Shown here: positions 43,432-52,893 of the stretch, piece after piece
How positions within the stretch are numbered: position 1 is the stretch's first letter
Layout: the number at the start of each line of letters is the position of its first letter
From: Nocardia ignorata NBRC 108230
GTDB lineage: Bacteria; Actinomycetota; Actinomycetes; Mycobacteriales; Mycobacteriaceae
Assembly: GCF_001612905.1 (NCBI RefSeq)
Contig: NZ_BDBI01000002.1
Location: 124,001-188,000 of the forward strand
Length of the DNA: 64,000 nucleotides
Direction: 5' to 3'
Translations under genes and position numbers: made by a program
Notes under the pieces: model-generated
What the model was told of the DNA's origin: nothing
Databases searched by the model: none
Seen by the model: only the letters and a program-made list of their open reading frames with translations

Positions 43432-43731
43432 GTGAATGTGGTGCATGGAGTGACGGGGATGATCTTGCTGGTCCTGTGGCTGGCAGCCTTCGGTGCGACG
43501 GTGTTCGCGCTGATCCATGCCGTGCGTCAGCGGCCGGACGCGTTTACGGCCGTCGACAAGATGACCAAGCCGATCTGGCTGGCGATCCTGGCGGGTGCGC
43601 TGGTGTTCCTGCTGCTGGGGATCAGCGGGTTCGGCATGCTCACCTCGTTCATCGCGATCATCGCGACCGGTGTGTATCTGGCCGATGTGCGGCCGAAAGT
43701 CGACGAGGTGCAGCGCGGGCCGCGCTGGTAA
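43432..43731 (+). CDS. DUF2516 family small membrane protein
   Basis: A 99-residue protein with two to three hydrophobic helices (VTGMILLVLWLAAFGATVFA, PIWLAILAGALVFLLLGISG, FGMLTSFIAIIATGVYLA) and a short charged tail DVRPKVDEVQRGPRW. The GTG at 43432 follows a gggggag site. The position after hbhA matches Rv0476. Function unknown. Confidence 0.82.
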   Translation: MNVVHGVTGMILLVLWLAAFGATVFALIHAVRQRPDAFTAVDKMTKPIWLAILAGALVFLLLGISGFGMLTSFIAIIATGVYLADVRPKVDEVQRGPRW

Positions 43732-43766
43732 ATCGTCGCCGGACCCCTCGCGGTCGAGCGCTCCCG

Positions 43767-43791
43767 GTGTTACTGTTTCTATGAGTAACAC
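43767..43791. promoter_or_regulatory. Operator-like palindrome before the alpha/beta hydrolase
   Basis: Perfect arms gtgttac and gtaacac separated by 11 nt, ending 14 nt before the hydrolase start and just ahead of its aaaggag site. The form is typical of a TetR/GntR-type operator; bound here a repressor would block the promoter or the start of the transcript. Confidence 0.55.
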
Positions 43792-43805
43792 AAAGGAGTG
43801 TGTCG

Positions 43806-44858
43806 ATGCGCGCAATGCTGCCCGCGACCGTGAACGACCTGGTCGATACCGTGACCACCAGGATCAAGGCCGGACTTGCTGCCCACCGGGCCGATCTGCG
43901 GACCCGGACCCACGGCGTGGCGGCCTTCGATCCGCCGAGCGTCCCGCACGAGGTGATCCCCGTTGTCACCGCCGACGGCGCCAGCCTGCGCGTGCACGCC
44001 TACGGCCCGGTCGACGCACCTGTCATCGTGTTCGCCCACGGCTGGACCTGTTCCATCGAGTACTGGAACGCCCAGATCAACGCCTTCGCCGGCGAGTACC
44101 GCGTGATCGCCTACGACCAGCGCGGCCACGGTGAGAGCACCAACGGCTACGCGCGCCCCAGCACCGACCTGCTCGCCGACGACCTGTGCGACGTACTCGA
44201 CGCGGCCCTGCTGCCCGGCCAGCGCGCGGTGCTCGTCGGTCACAGCATGGGCGGGATGACGCTCATCGCCTGGGCGGGCCGCTACCCCGAACGAGTCGCC
44301 GAGCAGGCGGCCGCCGTGCTGCTCACCAACACTGGCGCGCACTCGCTGGTCGAGGTGTCGACCATGGTTCCCGGCTTGAACAAGCCGCTGCGGTTGCTGC
44401 GCGGCCGGGCCCTGCCCTCGCCCGACTGGCTCGGCAAGCTCATTCTCGGCACCCCGGTGGTCTTCCCGCCGATCGCGCCCGTGCGCTGGATCTTCGCCCG
44501 CCAGGTGATGACCCTGGACACCACGCCGGAGAAACTGAGCTACGCCCTGTCGGTGGTGCGTGGTTGCCCGATGATGACCCGCTCGCGCTACGGCCTGCTG
44601 CTCGCCGCGCTGCACCTGGGCGACGCCGCGAGCAACTTCACCGTGCCGACCACCGTGCTCGCCGGCGACCGCGACGACATGACCCCGGCCATCCACGCCG
44701 AACGGCTCGCCGAACTGCTGAGCAAGGCGGGCACGCTGGCGAAGTTCGCGGTGCTGCCGACCGGCCACCTGGGCAATGTGGAGCGCTACGACCTGTTCAA
44801 CCGTGAGCTGCGCGAGGTACTCGCGTCCGTCCGCGAGCCCGCACGCGCCTCTGCCTGA
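43806..44858 (+). CDS. Alpha/beta hydrolase
   Basis: A 350-residue cytoplasmic hydrolase. The oxyanion region is IVFAHGWTCSIEYWNAQ, the nucleophile elbow is VLVGHSMGGMTLIAW, the acid is in AGDRDDMTPAIHA and the histidine in VLPTGHLGNVERYD. The ATG at 43806 lies 8 nt after aaagga. A palindromic operator-like site precedes it, suggesting repression by an unlinked regulator. Substrate unknown; lipid esters are common for this group. Confidence 0.85.
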   Translation: MRAMLPATVNDLVDTVTTRIKAGLAAHRADLRTRTHGVAAFDPPSVPHEVIPVVTADGASLRVHAYGPVDAPVIVFAHGWTCSIEYWNAQINAFAGEYRVIAYDQRGHGESTNGYARPSTDLLADDLCDVLDAALLPGQRAVLVGHSMGGMTLIAWAGRYPERVAEQAAAVLLTNTGAHSLVEVSTMVPGLNKPLRLLRGRALPSPDWLGKLILGTPVVFPPIAPVRWIFARQVMTLDTTPEKLSYALSVVRGCPMMTRSRYGLLLAALHLGDAASNFTVPTTVLAGDRDDMTPAIHAERLAELLSKAGTLAKFAVLPTGHLGNVERYDLFNRELREVLASVREPARASA

Positions 44859-44878
44859 GGGCCTGCGAGGATGAGGGG

Positions 44879-45769
44879 ATGAGTTCTGCCCCTGTGACCT
44901 CGGACGACCGTCGGTTCGTGTTGACGCTCGGCTGCCCCGACCGGCCCGGCATCATCGCCAGGATCTCCTCGTTCATCGCCGATTTCGGCGGGTCGATCGT
45001 GGAGGCCGGCTACCACTCCGACGGTGACATCGGCTGGTTCTTCACCCGGCAGGCGGTGAAGGCATCGACGGTGCCGTTCGGCATCGATGAACTGCGCACC
45101 CGGTTCGCGCAGGTGGCCGCGGAGTTCGGTCCCGAGACCGACTGGCAGCTGCACGACACCGGTGCCCGTCGCCGGGTGGTGCTGCTGGTGAGCAAGGACG
45201 GGCACTGCCTGCACGACCTGCTCGGCCGCGCGGGGGCCGGTGAGCTGCCCGCCACCATCGAGGCCGTCATCGGCAACCACCCCGACCTGGCCGCGATGAC
45301 CGAGGCGCACGGGGTGAAGTTCCACCACGTGCCGTTCCCCAAGGACCCGGCCGAACGCGGACCGGCGTTCGAGCAGGTGCGCGAACTGGTCGACGTGCAC
45401 GACCCGCACGCGGTGGTCCTCGCCCGGTTCATGCAGGTGTTGCCCGCCTCGCTGTGCGAGCACTGGGCGGGCCGGGCGATCAACATCCACCACAGCTTCC
45501 TGCCGTCGTTCGTCGGCGCCCGCCCCTATCACCAGGCCTACGACCGTGGCGTGAAGCTGATCGGGGCGACCTGTCACTACGTGACCGCCGAACTGGACGC
45601 GGGCCCGATCATCGAGCAGGACGTGATCCGCGTGGATCACGCCGACGATGTACCCGACATGGTCCGCCAGGGTCGCGATATCGAGCGGGTGGTGCTCGCC
45701 CGCGGCCTGCGCTGGCATCTCGAGGGCCGGGTGCTGGTGCACGGTCGGCGCACCGTGGTGTTCGAGTAG
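44879..45769 (+). CDS. purU: Formyltetrahydrofolate deformylase
   Basis: Releases formate from 10-formyl-THF and balances the one-carbon pool for purine synthesis. The 296-residue protein has an N-terminal ACT domain (LTLGCPDRPGIIARISSFIA), then the formyl-transferase domain with the catalytic Asn-His pair in INIHHSFLPSFVGARPYHQA and a later conserved aspartate in AELDAGPIIEQDVIRVDH. Length is typical. It starts 20 nt after the hydrolase gene. Confidence 0.94.
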   Translation: MSSAPVTSDDRRFVLTLGCPDRPGIIARISSFIADFGGSIVEAGYHSDGDIGWFFTRQAVKASTVPFGIDELRTRFAQVAAEFGPETDWQLHDTGARRRVVLLVSKDGHCLHDLLGRAGAGELPATIEAVIGNHPDLAAMTEAHGVKFHHVPFPKDPAERGPAFEQVRELVDVHDPHAVVLARFMQVLPASLCEHWAGRAINIHHSFLPSFVGARPYHQAYDRGVKLIGATCHYVTAELDAGPIIEQDVIRVDHADDVPDMVRQGRDIERVVLARGLRWHLEGRVLVHGRRTVVFE

Positions 45770-45771
45770 GC

Positions 45772-46299
45772 CTACAGGTCGTAGAACGGCGCCGGATAGC
45801 GGAATTCGCCGGTGACCGCCGGATCATAGGCCGCCAGCGGGCGGACCTGGAAGTATTCGGCCCAGTCGGCCTGGTCGGGGACGATGCCGCGGCGCGCGCC
45901 CGGCACGAAACCGAAGCGCGAGTAGTAGTCGGGGTCGCCGACGAGGCCGACCACCGATTCGTCGAGGGCGTCGGCGGCGCCGAGGGCCGCGTGCACCAGG
46001 GCCGAACCGACGCCGGTCTTCTGATGGTCCGGGTCGACGCCGAGCGGGCCGAGGGCCAGCACCGGGAACGGGCCGATGCCCGCTCTGGTGAGGCAGATGT
46101 GCCCGACCACGGTGTCGTAGGCCAGCGCGACCAGCGACAGCGTCGGCATCCAGGATTCGTCGGCGCGTAGGGCATCGACCAGCGCGGGCTCCGGTGGCTC
46201 GGTGACGGCCGGATCGCCGACATAGTGCGGGGCGAAGGCGGCACGATGGATCGCGGCGATCGCCGCGGCGTCCGCAGGGGTCTCGCGACGAATCAACAC
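45772..46299 (-). CDS. GNAT family N-acetyltransferase
   Basis: A 175-residue acetyltransferase. The acetyl-CoA loop is [19 protein letters not shown], preceded by the beta-bulge strand LALGPLGV and followed by [14 protein letters not shown], the YjhP/PhnO-like ending. The GTG at 46299 gives the start [14 protein letters not shown], matching the family. It diverges from deoC and is convergent with purU. The acetylated substrate is unknown. Confidence 0.85.
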   Translation of the reverse strand: MLIRRETPADAAAIAAIHRAAFAPHYVGDPAVTEPPEPALVDALRADESWMPTLSLVALAYDTVVGHICLTRAGIGPFPVLALGPLGVDPDHQKTGVGSALVHAALGAADALDESVVGLVGDPDYYSRFGFVPGARRGIVPDQADWAEYFQVRPLAAYDPAVTGEFRYPAPFYDL

Positions 46300-46369
46300 G
46301 CTCCAAGTCTCCCGGATAGGGGTACGCGTGCGCAATGGACTTCTGTGCCGATATGCCAGACTCGCTCCT

Positions 46370-47029
46370 ATGACGTCGCTGACCCGGGCCGACGTGGCCG
46401 CCATGATCGATCACACCCTGCTCGCTCCCGAAGCGACCCCGGACCAGGTGAACGACCTGATCGCCGAGGCCCGCGAACTCGGCGTGTACGCGATCTGCGT
46501 TTCGCCGTCGATGCTTCCGGTGCGCGCGCCGGGGCTGGTGGTCGCCACCGTAGCGGGATTCCCTTCGGGCAAACATCATTCGCTGATCAAGGGTGCCGAG
46601 GCGCGCCTGGCCGTCGACAGCGGCGCGGCCGAGGTGGACATGGTGATCGACGTGGGTGCCGCGGTGGCCGGTGATTTCGCGGCGGTGCTCACCGACATCA
46701 TCACCGTGCGCGAGGCGGTCGAGGACCGGGCCGTGCTGAAGGTCATCATCGAATCGGCCGCGCTCACCGACGAGGCGATCGTCGGCGCCTGCCGGGCCGC
46801 CGAAAAGGCCGGTGCGGATTTCGTGAAGACCTCCACCGGTTTTCATCCCGCCGGTGGGGCCAGCGCGCACGCGGTGCGGCTGATGGCCGACACCGTCGGC
46901 GGCAGGCTCGGCGTCAAGGCCAGTGGCGGGATCAGGACCGCGCAGGACGCGGCGGCGATGATCGAGGCGGGCGCCACCCGGCTCGGGCTGTCGAAGTCGG
47001 CGGTCGTGCTCGACGGTTTTCCGGACTGA
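46370..47029 (+). CDS. deoC: Deoxyribose-phosphate aldolase
   Basis: Cleaves 2-deoxyribose 5-phosphate to acetaldehyde and glyceraldehyde 3-phosphate. The 219-residue class I aldolase has the start [20 protein letters not shown], the proton-relay lysine in [13 protein letters not shown], the STGF block [13 protein letters not shown] and the Schiff-base lysine in [14 protein letters not shown]. The ATG at 46370 fits the family. The order hbhA..deoC..DUF2993 is conserved with mycobacteria (Rv0478). Confidence 0.93.
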   Translation: MTSLTRADVAAMIDHTLLAPEATPDQVNDLIAEARELGVYAICVSPSMLPVRAPGLVVATVAGFPSGKHHSLIKGAEARLAVDSGAAEVDMVIDVGAAVAGDFAAVLTDIITVREAVEDRAVLKVIIESAALTDEAIVGACRAAEKAGADFVKTSTGFHPAGGASAHAVRLMADTVGGRLGVKASGGIRTAQDAAAMIEAGATRLGLSKSAVVLDGFPD

Positions 47030-47761
47030 TCAGCAGCGCAGCTCGGCGTCGCTGCGCCCGGAGCTCTCCAGGACGGTGCGCCCGCCCGAAAGGTGGACGA
47101 CCACACCGTCGTCGGTGACGTCGACCTGCTGGGCGCGCAGGCCGAGCGGGTAGCTCTGCAGGCTCTGGGTGAAGGTCTCGACGATGCCCTGCACGAGGTC
47201 GGTGGGCAGGCCGATGCCGAGCAGCTGCGCGGACTTGGTCTCCACCTCCACATTGCCGTTGCGGACCATCGGCTGCACCTGCAGCTGGGCCAGGCCGCCG
47301 AGCACGTCGAGGGTGAGCACGTCGCTGCTCGCCGAGGAGCTCACCCCGCTCACCATGGTGCCGAGGGTCTGGCGGATGCCGTCGTTGTTCCAGGTCACCT
47401 CGGCACTGGAGCTGCCGACGGTCGCGCCGCCGCGCCCACGATCGGCGAGTTCGATGTCGGAGAACTTCGCATGCACGACCATGCCCACGGCCGGGCCGAA
47501 CTTGTTGTCCTCGCTGTCGATACTCAGCGACCCGACCTTGCCGTCGAGATAAGTGATGAGCATCGGTTTCGGACCGAAACTCACGTCGATGCTCGAGCCC
47601 ATCTCCTGCTCGAACTGGCTGCTGATGCAGCGCGAGATCTGGTGGCGGGCATACGCTTCGGTCGCGACGATGGTGCCGACGAGGAGCACGGCGACCACGG
47701 CCAACGCGATCACCAGCGTGCGCCGACGGACCTTCGGGCGTTGGGGTGTCTGGGTGCTCAT
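47030..47761 (-). CDS. DUF2993 (LmeA-like) membrane-anchored protein
   Basis: A 243-residue protein with a cytoplasmic basic start, one membrane helix (VRRRTLVIALAVVAVLLVG) and an extracytoplasmic DUF2993 domain (YARHQISRCISSQFEQEMG.., VDVTDDGVVVHLSGG). LmeA of mycobacteria, in the same family, acts in lipomannan elongation. The position next to deoC matches Rv0479c. The ATG at 47761 is chosen over an upstream one because the basic-helix start follows at once. Confidence 0.82.
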   Translation of the reverse strand: MSTQTPQRPKVRRRTLVIALAVVAVLLVGTIVATEAYARHQISRCISSQFEQEMGSSIDVSFGPKPMLITYLDGKVGSLSIDSEDNKFGPAVGMVVHAKFSDIELADRGRGGATVGSSSAEVTWNNDGIRQTLGTMVSGVSSSASSDVLTLDVLGGLAQLQVQPMVRNGNVEVETKSAQLLGIGLPTDLVQGIVETFTQSLQSYPLGLRAQQVDVTDDGVVVHLSGGRTVLESSGRSDAELRC

Positions 47762-47865
47762 GACAGTCGATTCTCCCGGACTTTTCTGTGTCCGCTCTGA
47801 GGAGGCCATGAAGGCCTTCTTTCATTTTGTGATCTGTACCACTTCACCCGGCGTAGCATGGCTGG

Positions 47866-48474
47866 ATGGCTGGCGAGGGAGCGCGCCGGATGGCGGGGAC
47901 CACCGAACACCGGTGGCGGGTGCTGCGGCGCCTCGCCGGACGGCACGCGGGATTCTTCACCACCAGGCAGGTCCTGCGCACGGGTTGTGAGCTGCGGGTG
48001 CGGGCCGCGCTGGCCGACGGGTCGGTGACCAGGTCGGGAGTCGGGATGCTGCGGCTGGCGCAATGGCGGCCAGGCCCGCTCGACGAATACGCGATGTGGG
48101 CGGCCTGGTTCGACGGTGCCGCCGTGGTGTCGTATCAGAGCGCCGCCGAACTGCACGGGCTCGGGCGGTTGCGGCCACGGTTTCTGCACCTGTCGGTGTC
48201 GGCGGGGCGGCCACCGGTGACGCCACGGCTGGTACTCACCCGGCGCAAGCTCACCGGGGCGGCGACGGAATCGGCGGGATCGTTCCTGGTGACCACACCG
48301 GCGCGGACGGTGCTCGACCTGGCCGAAACCGAGATCGCGCAGTCGGCGCTGAACGAGGTGGTTACCGACGCGGTTGCCATCCACCGGTGTGACGTCGACG
48401 AGATACGTTGGGGTGCGGAGCAATTGGCTCCCCGGGCAGCTGGGCGGATACGGCGGGCACTGCTCGCGGTCTGA
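47866..48474 (+). CDS. AbiEi-like antitoxin/DNA-binding protein, orphan
   Basis: A 202-residue basic protein. The N-terminal winged-helix-like part (LRRLAGRHAGFFTTRQVLRT) and the middle VSYQSAAELHGL and VTTPARTVLDLAE blocks are those of the AbiEi_4 antitoxin-domain proteins common in actinobacteria. No AbiEii nucleotidyltransferase toxin is adjacent: the flanking genes are a methyltransferase and DUF2993, both on the other strand. It may be a stand-alone regulator. The ATG at 47890 is an alternative start. Confidence 0.7.
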   Translation: MAGEGARRMAGTTEHRWRVLRRLAGRHAGFFTTRQVLRTGCELRVRAALADGSVTRSGVGMLRLAQWRPGPLDEYAMWAAWFDGAAVVSYQSAAELHGLGRLRPRFLHLSVSAGRPPVTPRLVLTRRKLTGAATESAGSFLVTTPARTVLDLAETEIAQSALNEVVTDAVAIHRCDVDEIRWGAEQLAPRAAGRIRRALLAV

Positions 48475-48489
48475 CTTCCTCCGGCGGGG

Positions 48490-49293
48490 CTACCCGTCCG
48501 CCTCCCACCCGTTCGGTGCGACGACTTCCCACGGCACCGACAGCACACAATCACGCATCCGCCGGTTGTAGGCGCGCACCGGGAACCTATTGGCGCGCAA
48601 CAACTCTGCCGTACCCCGCCAGCGGATGCGCGGGCCGAAGGGTGCGAGTGCGGCACTGCGCTCCCAGGCCTGATCAGCGGCGGTGAGCAGGGCGTGCACC
48701 TTCTCGCCGCGAATATTGCGGTGGATCAACACCTTCGGCAGTCGCTCGGCGATGTCGGACGGGCGCTCGACGGTGAACGGATCCCACGCGAGGGTGAGCG
48801 AGAGGGGGCGGTGCCGGTCAAGGAGCACCCAGGCGCTGCGGCGGCCGAGTTCGTCGCAGGTGCCGTCCACGAGCAGGCCGTCGGGTGCCAGATTCGACTG
48901 GATCCGCGACCACGCCGCCGGGACCGCGTCCTCCGGATACTGGCGCAGCACATTGAAGGCGCGGACCAGCACCGGGCGCAGACCGGCCAGTTCGAAACCG
49001 CCGCGGGCGAAACGCACGCCGTCGCGCGGGGGCAGCACCCGGGCGGGGTCGATCTCGAGGCCGACCACACGCAGATCGGGGCGAACGGTGCGCAGGCGCG
49101 CGGCCAGTTCGATCGTCGTCCAGCCCGCCGCACCGTAGCCGAGGTCGACCACGAGCGGGTCGGCGGCCTCGCGCAGGCGGGTGCTCACCAGGTCGTCGTT
49201 GACCAGCCAGCGATCGCTGCGGCGCAACCGGTTGACGCCGGTGGTGCCGCGCGTGATGGTGCCGACCGGCACCGTCCTCCTCGTGCCGGTCAT
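48490..49293 (-). CDS. Class I SAM-dependent methyltransferase-like protein
   Basis: A 267-residue protein. The SAM-binding loop is present as LVVDLGYGAAGWTTIELAA, then VVGLEIDPARV and FARGGFEL. The rest (LLVDGTCDELGRRSAWVLLD, GEKVHALLTAADQAWERSA) belongs to a conserved actinobacterial family encoded near murB. Catalytic substrate unknown. It lies 10 nt downstream of the DUF2505 gene on the same strand. Confidence 0.75.
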   Translation of the reverse strand: MTGTRRTVPVGTITRGTTGVNRLRRSDRWLVNDDLVSTRLREAADPLVVDLGYGAAGWTTIELAARLRTVRPDLRVVGLEIDPARVLPPRDGVRFARGGFELAGLRPVLVRAFNVLRQYPEDAVPAAWSRIQSNLAPDGLLVDGTCDELGRRSAWVLLDRHRPLSLTLAWDPFTVERPSDIAERLPKVLIHRNIRGEKVHALLTAADQAWERSAALAPFGPRIRWRGTAELLRANRFPVRAYNRRMRDCVLSVPWEVVAPNGWEADG

Positions 49294-49303
49294 GGGACGA
49301 GGA

Positions 49304-49828
49304 TCAGACCGGGTTCTTGGCGGCCGTCTCCAGCCAGCGCAGCGTTTCCTCCTGCTCCGCGCGGAACAGGTCGACGAGATTCACCAGCATCAGCTGTTCC
49401 AGGCGCGGGCCGACCATGGGGATGAACACCTTGGCGACGGGGGAGAAGCGCATGGTCGCGCCGGTCTCGGTGGGGAACAGGCGGATGGTGCCGTTGAGGC
49501 TGCCCGGACCCGCCGGGATGGAGGCGGAGAACTTGCCCTCGGTCTCGTCGTGGTCGAACGGCCCCCAGCTCTCCTTGCGGGTGATGACCATGTCCTTGCG
49601 CATGACCGTCTGCGCGATCTCCGGCAGCATCTCGCGCGGCAGGGTGTGCGCGAGCACGATATCGATGCCGTCGTCGGTCACCTCATGGCTGACGACCTCG
49701 TTGTGCGGCGAGTACTTGCGCATCTCCTCGACGCGGGCTTCCCAGTAATCCCTGCTCTGCAGCGCTGCGTACAGCTCTTCAGTGGTGTGCAGGGGGTAAC
49801 GGGCGGAGTAGTCCAGTCGACGTGCCAT
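49304..49828 (-). CDS. DUF2505 family protein (Rv0481c-like)
   Basis: A 174-residue START/SRPBCC-fold-like protein. It opens with RRLDYSARYPLHTTEELYAA and shows alternating beta strands (DIVLAHTLPREMLPEIAQTV, GSLNGTIRLFPTETGATMRF) and a C-terminal helix. A paralogue follows at 49877-50362. The position before murB matches M. tuberculosis. The fold suggests binding of a lipid or aromatic ligand; no function is known to me. Confidence 0.82.
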   Translation of the reverse strand: MARRLDYSARYPLHTTEELYAALQSRDYWEARVEEMRKYSPHNEVVSHEVTDDGIDIVLAHTLPREMLPEIAQTVMRKDMVITRKESWGPFDHDETEGKFSASIPAGPGSLNGTIRLFPTETGATMRFSPVAKVFIPMVGPRLEQLMLVNLVDLFRAEQEETLRWLETAAKNPV

Positions 49829-49876
49829 GCCCGAACACGTTACCGGGGCGCCATCAGCGGGCGCCCCGGACGGGTG

Positions 49877-50362
49877 CTACTTGGTGGCGAGCCACTGTTC
49901 GGTGAAGGTGGCCTCGTTGCTCAGCAGTTCGGTGAGGCGTTCGGCGATGGCGGCTTCGATCTTGCCGCCGAAGAGGGGGATCTTCACCTCGATGGTGCCG
50001 GTGACCGAGCCTTCGCAACCGGTGGCGGTCGGGGTGAGGGTTACCGTGCCGCGGACGGTGGCGGGGGCGCCGTCGACGTGGGCCTCGAAGGTGCCCGAGG
50101 TGCCGGTGTAGTGCTCGACGCGGGGGATCACCAGGTCGCCGGGGCGCACGGCGGTGATGGCGGGCGGGAGCTGGTCGGCGGGGATGGACTGCACCAGCTG
50201 GATGCGGACCTGGTCGCCGTCGACCGTCAGCGAATCGAGGCGCGCGCTGGGGCCGCCGACCTCGGCGATGCGGGCCTTCCAGTACTGCTCATCGGAGTAC
50301 GCGGCGCGCACCGCGTCGATGGAATGCGTATAACCGGCCGTGAACGCCAGAGGTGTAGCCAT
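49877..50362 (-). CDS. DUF2505 family protein, paralogue
   Basis: A 161-residue paralogue of the neighbouring DUF2505 gene. It opens [20 protein letters not shown], with the same [13 protein letters not shown] helix (YWEARVEEM in the neighbour) and the final helix [20 protein letters not shown]. The ATG at 50362 is chosen for the family start. It is divergent from murB with only 25 nt between the start codons, so the promoters must overlap. Confidence 0.82.
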   Translation of the reverse strand: MATPLAFTAGYTHSIDAVRAAYSDEQYWKARIAEVGGPSARLDSLTVDGDQVRIQLVQSIPADQLPPAITAVRPGDLVIPRVEHYTGTSGTFEAHVDGAPATVRGTVTLTPTATGCEGSVTGTIEVKIPLFGGKIEAAIAERLTELLSNEATFTEQWLATK

Positions 50363-50387
50363 GTGCGACACGGTACCGTCTTCTGAC

Positions 50388-51494
50388 GTGCGAACAACAC
50401 GGGTGGTGTCCCCCGAACAGCTGCGTGACCTGCTGGCCGAGACCGGTGCGGTGGTGCGCCCGGCGGTGCCGCTGTCGGAACTGACGACGCTGCGCGTCGG
50501 CGGTCCCGCGCTGGTCGCCGAATGCGACAGCACGTCCTCGCTCGTCGCCACGGTGCGGGCCCTGGACGATGCCGGTGTGGCGGTGCTGCTCGTCGCTGGT
50601 GGGTCGAACCTGCTCATCGACGACGCCGGGTTCGACGGTGTGGTCGTTCGGGTGCGCAACACCGGAGTCGAGTTCGGGACCGATTCGGTGCTCGCGGAGG
50701 CGGGCGCGAACTGGGACGAGCTCGTCGCGGCTTCGGTGGCGGCCGGGTTCGGTGGGCTCGAATGCCTCTCGGGTATCCCTGGTTCGGTCGGGGCAACGCC
50801 GGTGCAGAACGTCGGCGCCTACGGCGTGGAGGTGGAGTCGTTGCTGCGCCGGGTGCGGCTGCTCGATCGGGTGAGCGGCGAGGTCCGCTGGGCGGAACCG
50901 GCCGAGCTGGGATTCGGTTATCGCACCAGCGTGCTCAAGCACAGCGACGCCGCCGTGGTGCTCGCTGTCGAATTCCGGCTCGACCCCACCGGAACCAGCG
51001 CACTGTTGCGCTACGGCGAACTGGCCCGCGTGCTCGGCGCGAGCGAAGGCGAGACCCGGCCCGCCGCCCAGGTGCGCGCCGAGGTGCTTCGCCTGCGCGC
51101 GGGCAAGGGCATGGTGCTCGACCCCGCCGACCACGACACCTGGAGCGCGGGCTCGTTCTTCACCAACCCCGTCGTCGGCGACGACCGCCTCGACCAGGTG
51201 CTGGCCGCGATCACCGCTCACCTCGGCGAGGTGAGCGTCCCGACCTACCCGGCCCCCTCGGGCACCAAGTTCTCGGCCGGCTGGCTCATCGAACGCGCCG
51301 GTTTCGCCAAGGGTTTCCCCGGCGAGCACGCGCCCGCGCGGCTGTCGACCAAACACACTCTCGCCCTGACCAATCGGGGCGCGGCGCGCGCGACCGACAT
51401 CGTCGACCTGGCCCGCACGGTCCGCGACGGTGTGCGCGACCGGTTCGGCATCGTGCTCGAACCGGAACCGGTGACCGTCGGGATCAGTCTGTGA
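50388..51494 (+). CDS. murB: UDP-N-acetylmuramate dehydrogenase
   Basis: NADPH/FAD enzyme that reduces UDP-GlcNAc-enolpyruvate to UDP-MurNAc in peptidoglycan synthesis. The 368-residue type I MurB has [15 protein letters not shown], the FAD loop [39 protein letters not shown], the proton-donor serine in [12 protein letters not shown] and a final [21 protein letters not shown] at 50388 is chosen; the frame is open to 50340 but would overlap the divergent gene. The last 11 nt overlap mscL on the other strand. Confidence 0.94.
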   Translation: MRTTRVVSPEQLRDLLAETGAVVRPAVPLSELTTLRVGGPALVAECDSTSSLVATVRALDDAGVAVLLVAGGSNLLIDDAGFDGVVVRVRNTGVEFGTDSVLAEAGANWDELVAASVAAGFGGLECLSGIPGSVGATPVQNVGAYGVEVESLLRRVRLLDRVSGEVRWAEPAELGFGYRTSVLKHSDAAVVLAVEFRLDPTGTSALLRYGELARVLGASEGETRPAAQVRAEVLRLRAGKGMVLDPADHDTWSAGSFFTNPVVGDDRLDQVLAAITAHLGEVSVPTYPAPSGTKFSAGWLIERAGFAKGFPGEHAPARLSTKHTLALTNRGAARATDIVDLARTVRDGVRDRFGIVLEPEPVTVGISL

Positions 51495-51954
51495 GCTGAG
51501 CCGGGTCCTTCTTGGCCTGCTCGGTGCTCAGCGCCGCGGTCTGCTCCGCGTTCAGACCCTGCTGCTTGGCCAGCAGATCGCGGATCTCGATGAGCAGTTC
51601 GGTCTCGGTCGGCTCGGCTTCCTTGGTGGTACCGAATTTGTTCTTCAGCGACTTCATCGGGACCATCAGCACGAAATAGAGCACCGCGGCGACCATGATG
51701 AAGTCGATGAGCGCGGTGATGATCGGGCCGACCGCGATGAACGTGGCGGGCTTGTCGGCGATGAGCTGCACGCCGAGGCCGAGTTCATTGGTCGAGCCGA
51801 ACACCGCGAGCAGCGGGTTCACGAAGCCCTTGGTGACCGAGGTGACCACCGCGGTGAACGCGGTACCCATCACCACGGCGACCGCGAGATCGATGACGTT
51901 GCCGCGCATCAGGAAGTTCTTGAAACCGTCGAATACCGACTTGATTCTGCCCAT
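51484..51954 (-). CDS. mscL: Large-conductance mechanosensitive channel
   Basis: A 156-residue membrane channel that opens under turgor. The N-terminal amphipathic helix and first membrane helix read [20 protein letters not shown], the second helix is [19 protein letters not shown], and the cytoplasmic bundle ends with [16 protein letters not shown]. The length fits the family. It overlaps the 3' end of murB by 11 nt. Confidence 0.95.
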   Translation of the reverse strand: MGRIKSVFDGFKNFLMRGNVIDLAVAVVMGTAFTAVVTSVTKGFVNPLLAVFGSTNELGLGVQLIADKPATFIAVGPIITALIDFIMVAAVLYFVLMVPMKSLKNKFGTTKEAEPTETELLIEIRDLLAKQQGLNAEQTAALSTEQAKKDPAQLTD

Positions 51955-52032
51955 CGCAGAGATGGTAATGACTGGTCATTCGCTCAGCGAATTGTCAGCA
52001 ACAATCTGTGGTCAGGCTCACGACCTGCGGTT

Positions 52033-52773
52033 TCAGTTCGCGGGACGACGCGAGAAGCGGCCGGGCCCCTCCTGATCGCGCGGCTTCACCACGATCGTGT
52101 CCAGGTTGACGTGCGCCGGCCTGCTCGCGGCGAAGGCGACGATCTGGGCGATGTCCTCGGCGTAGAGCGGATCGATGCCCTCGTAGACCTCGGCCGCCCG
52201 CTCGGCGTCACCATCGAAGCGGACGAGGGAGAACTCGGTCTCCACCGCGCCGGGCGCGATCTCGGTGAGCCGCACCGGCTGACCGAGCAGTTCCCCGCGC
52301 AGGGTCCGGTGCAGCACACCCTGGGCGTGCTTGGCCGAGGTGTAACCCGCGCCGTTGTCATAGGCGTGCATGGCCGCGATCGAGGTGACGGTGACGATCA
52401 GGCCGTCACCGGAAGCGATGAGCTTGGGCAGCAACGCCTTGGTGACGCGCAGGGTGCCGAGCACGTTCGTCTCCCACATCCAGCGCCAGTCGTCGAGGTC
52501 GGCCTCGAGCACCGGGGCGAGGCCCTTCGCGCCGCCCGCGTTGTTGACCAGCACGTCGACCCGCTCCACGGCGTCGGTGAACGCGCGCACCGAGTCCTCG
52601 GAGGTGACGTCGAGTTCCAGTGCGGTGCCGCCGATCTCCTCGGCCAGCCGTTGCACCCGGTCGAACCGGCGGGCCCCCACGTAGACGTGATACCCCTGCT
52701 TGGCCAGTTCCCGTGCGGTGGCTTCCCCGATGCCCGAACTGGCTCCGGTGACGACGGCGGTGCGAGTACTCAT
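52033..52773 (-). CDS. Short-chain dehydrogenase/reductase
   Basis: A 246-residue NADP-type SDR. The Rossmann loop is VVTGASSGIGEATARELAK, followed by VNNAGGAKG, the catalytic Ser region TVTSIAAMHAYD and YTSAKHAQG (Tyr-x-x-x-Lys as YTSAK), then EIAPGAVETEF. It resembles YdfG-type 3-hydroxy acid/serine dehydrogenases. A full copy of the dispersed leader repeat ends 15 nt before its start. Substrate unknown. Confidence 0.9.
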   Translation of the reverse strand: MSTRTAVVTGASSGIGEATARELAKQGYHVYVGARRFDRVQRLAEEIGGTALELDVTSEDSVRAFTDAVERVDVLVNNAGGAKGLAPVLEADLDDWRWMWETNVLGTLRVTKALLPKLIASGDGLIVTVTSIAAMHAYDNGAGYTSAKHAQGVLHRTLRGELLGQPVRLTEIAPGAVETEFSLVRFDGDAERAAEVYEGIDPLYAEDIAQIVAFAASRPAHVNLDTIVVKPRDQEGPGRFSRRPAN

Positions 52774-52787
52774 GAGCTGATCTTATC

Positions 52788-52893
52788 GGCGGCTGGTGCC
52801 GCGGTTCTCGGCCCTGAACCCCTACCTCTTCCCTCCCTCCGGGCACTCCTTCGTCGCACCCTCCGGTCAGTCCAGAGGCAGGGGACGGGCCGA
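52788..52893 (-). repeat. Dispersed leader repeat, copy upstream of the SDR gene
   Basis: About 106 nt whose reverse complement matches 24968-25071 at roughly 90% by eye, including ctctggactgaccggaggg and gtgcgacgaaggagtgcccg. On the minus strand it ends in gcaccagccgcc, 14 nt before the SDR ATG. It also lies 17 nt upstream of the divergent hydrolase ATG at 52910. Confidence 0.85.
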
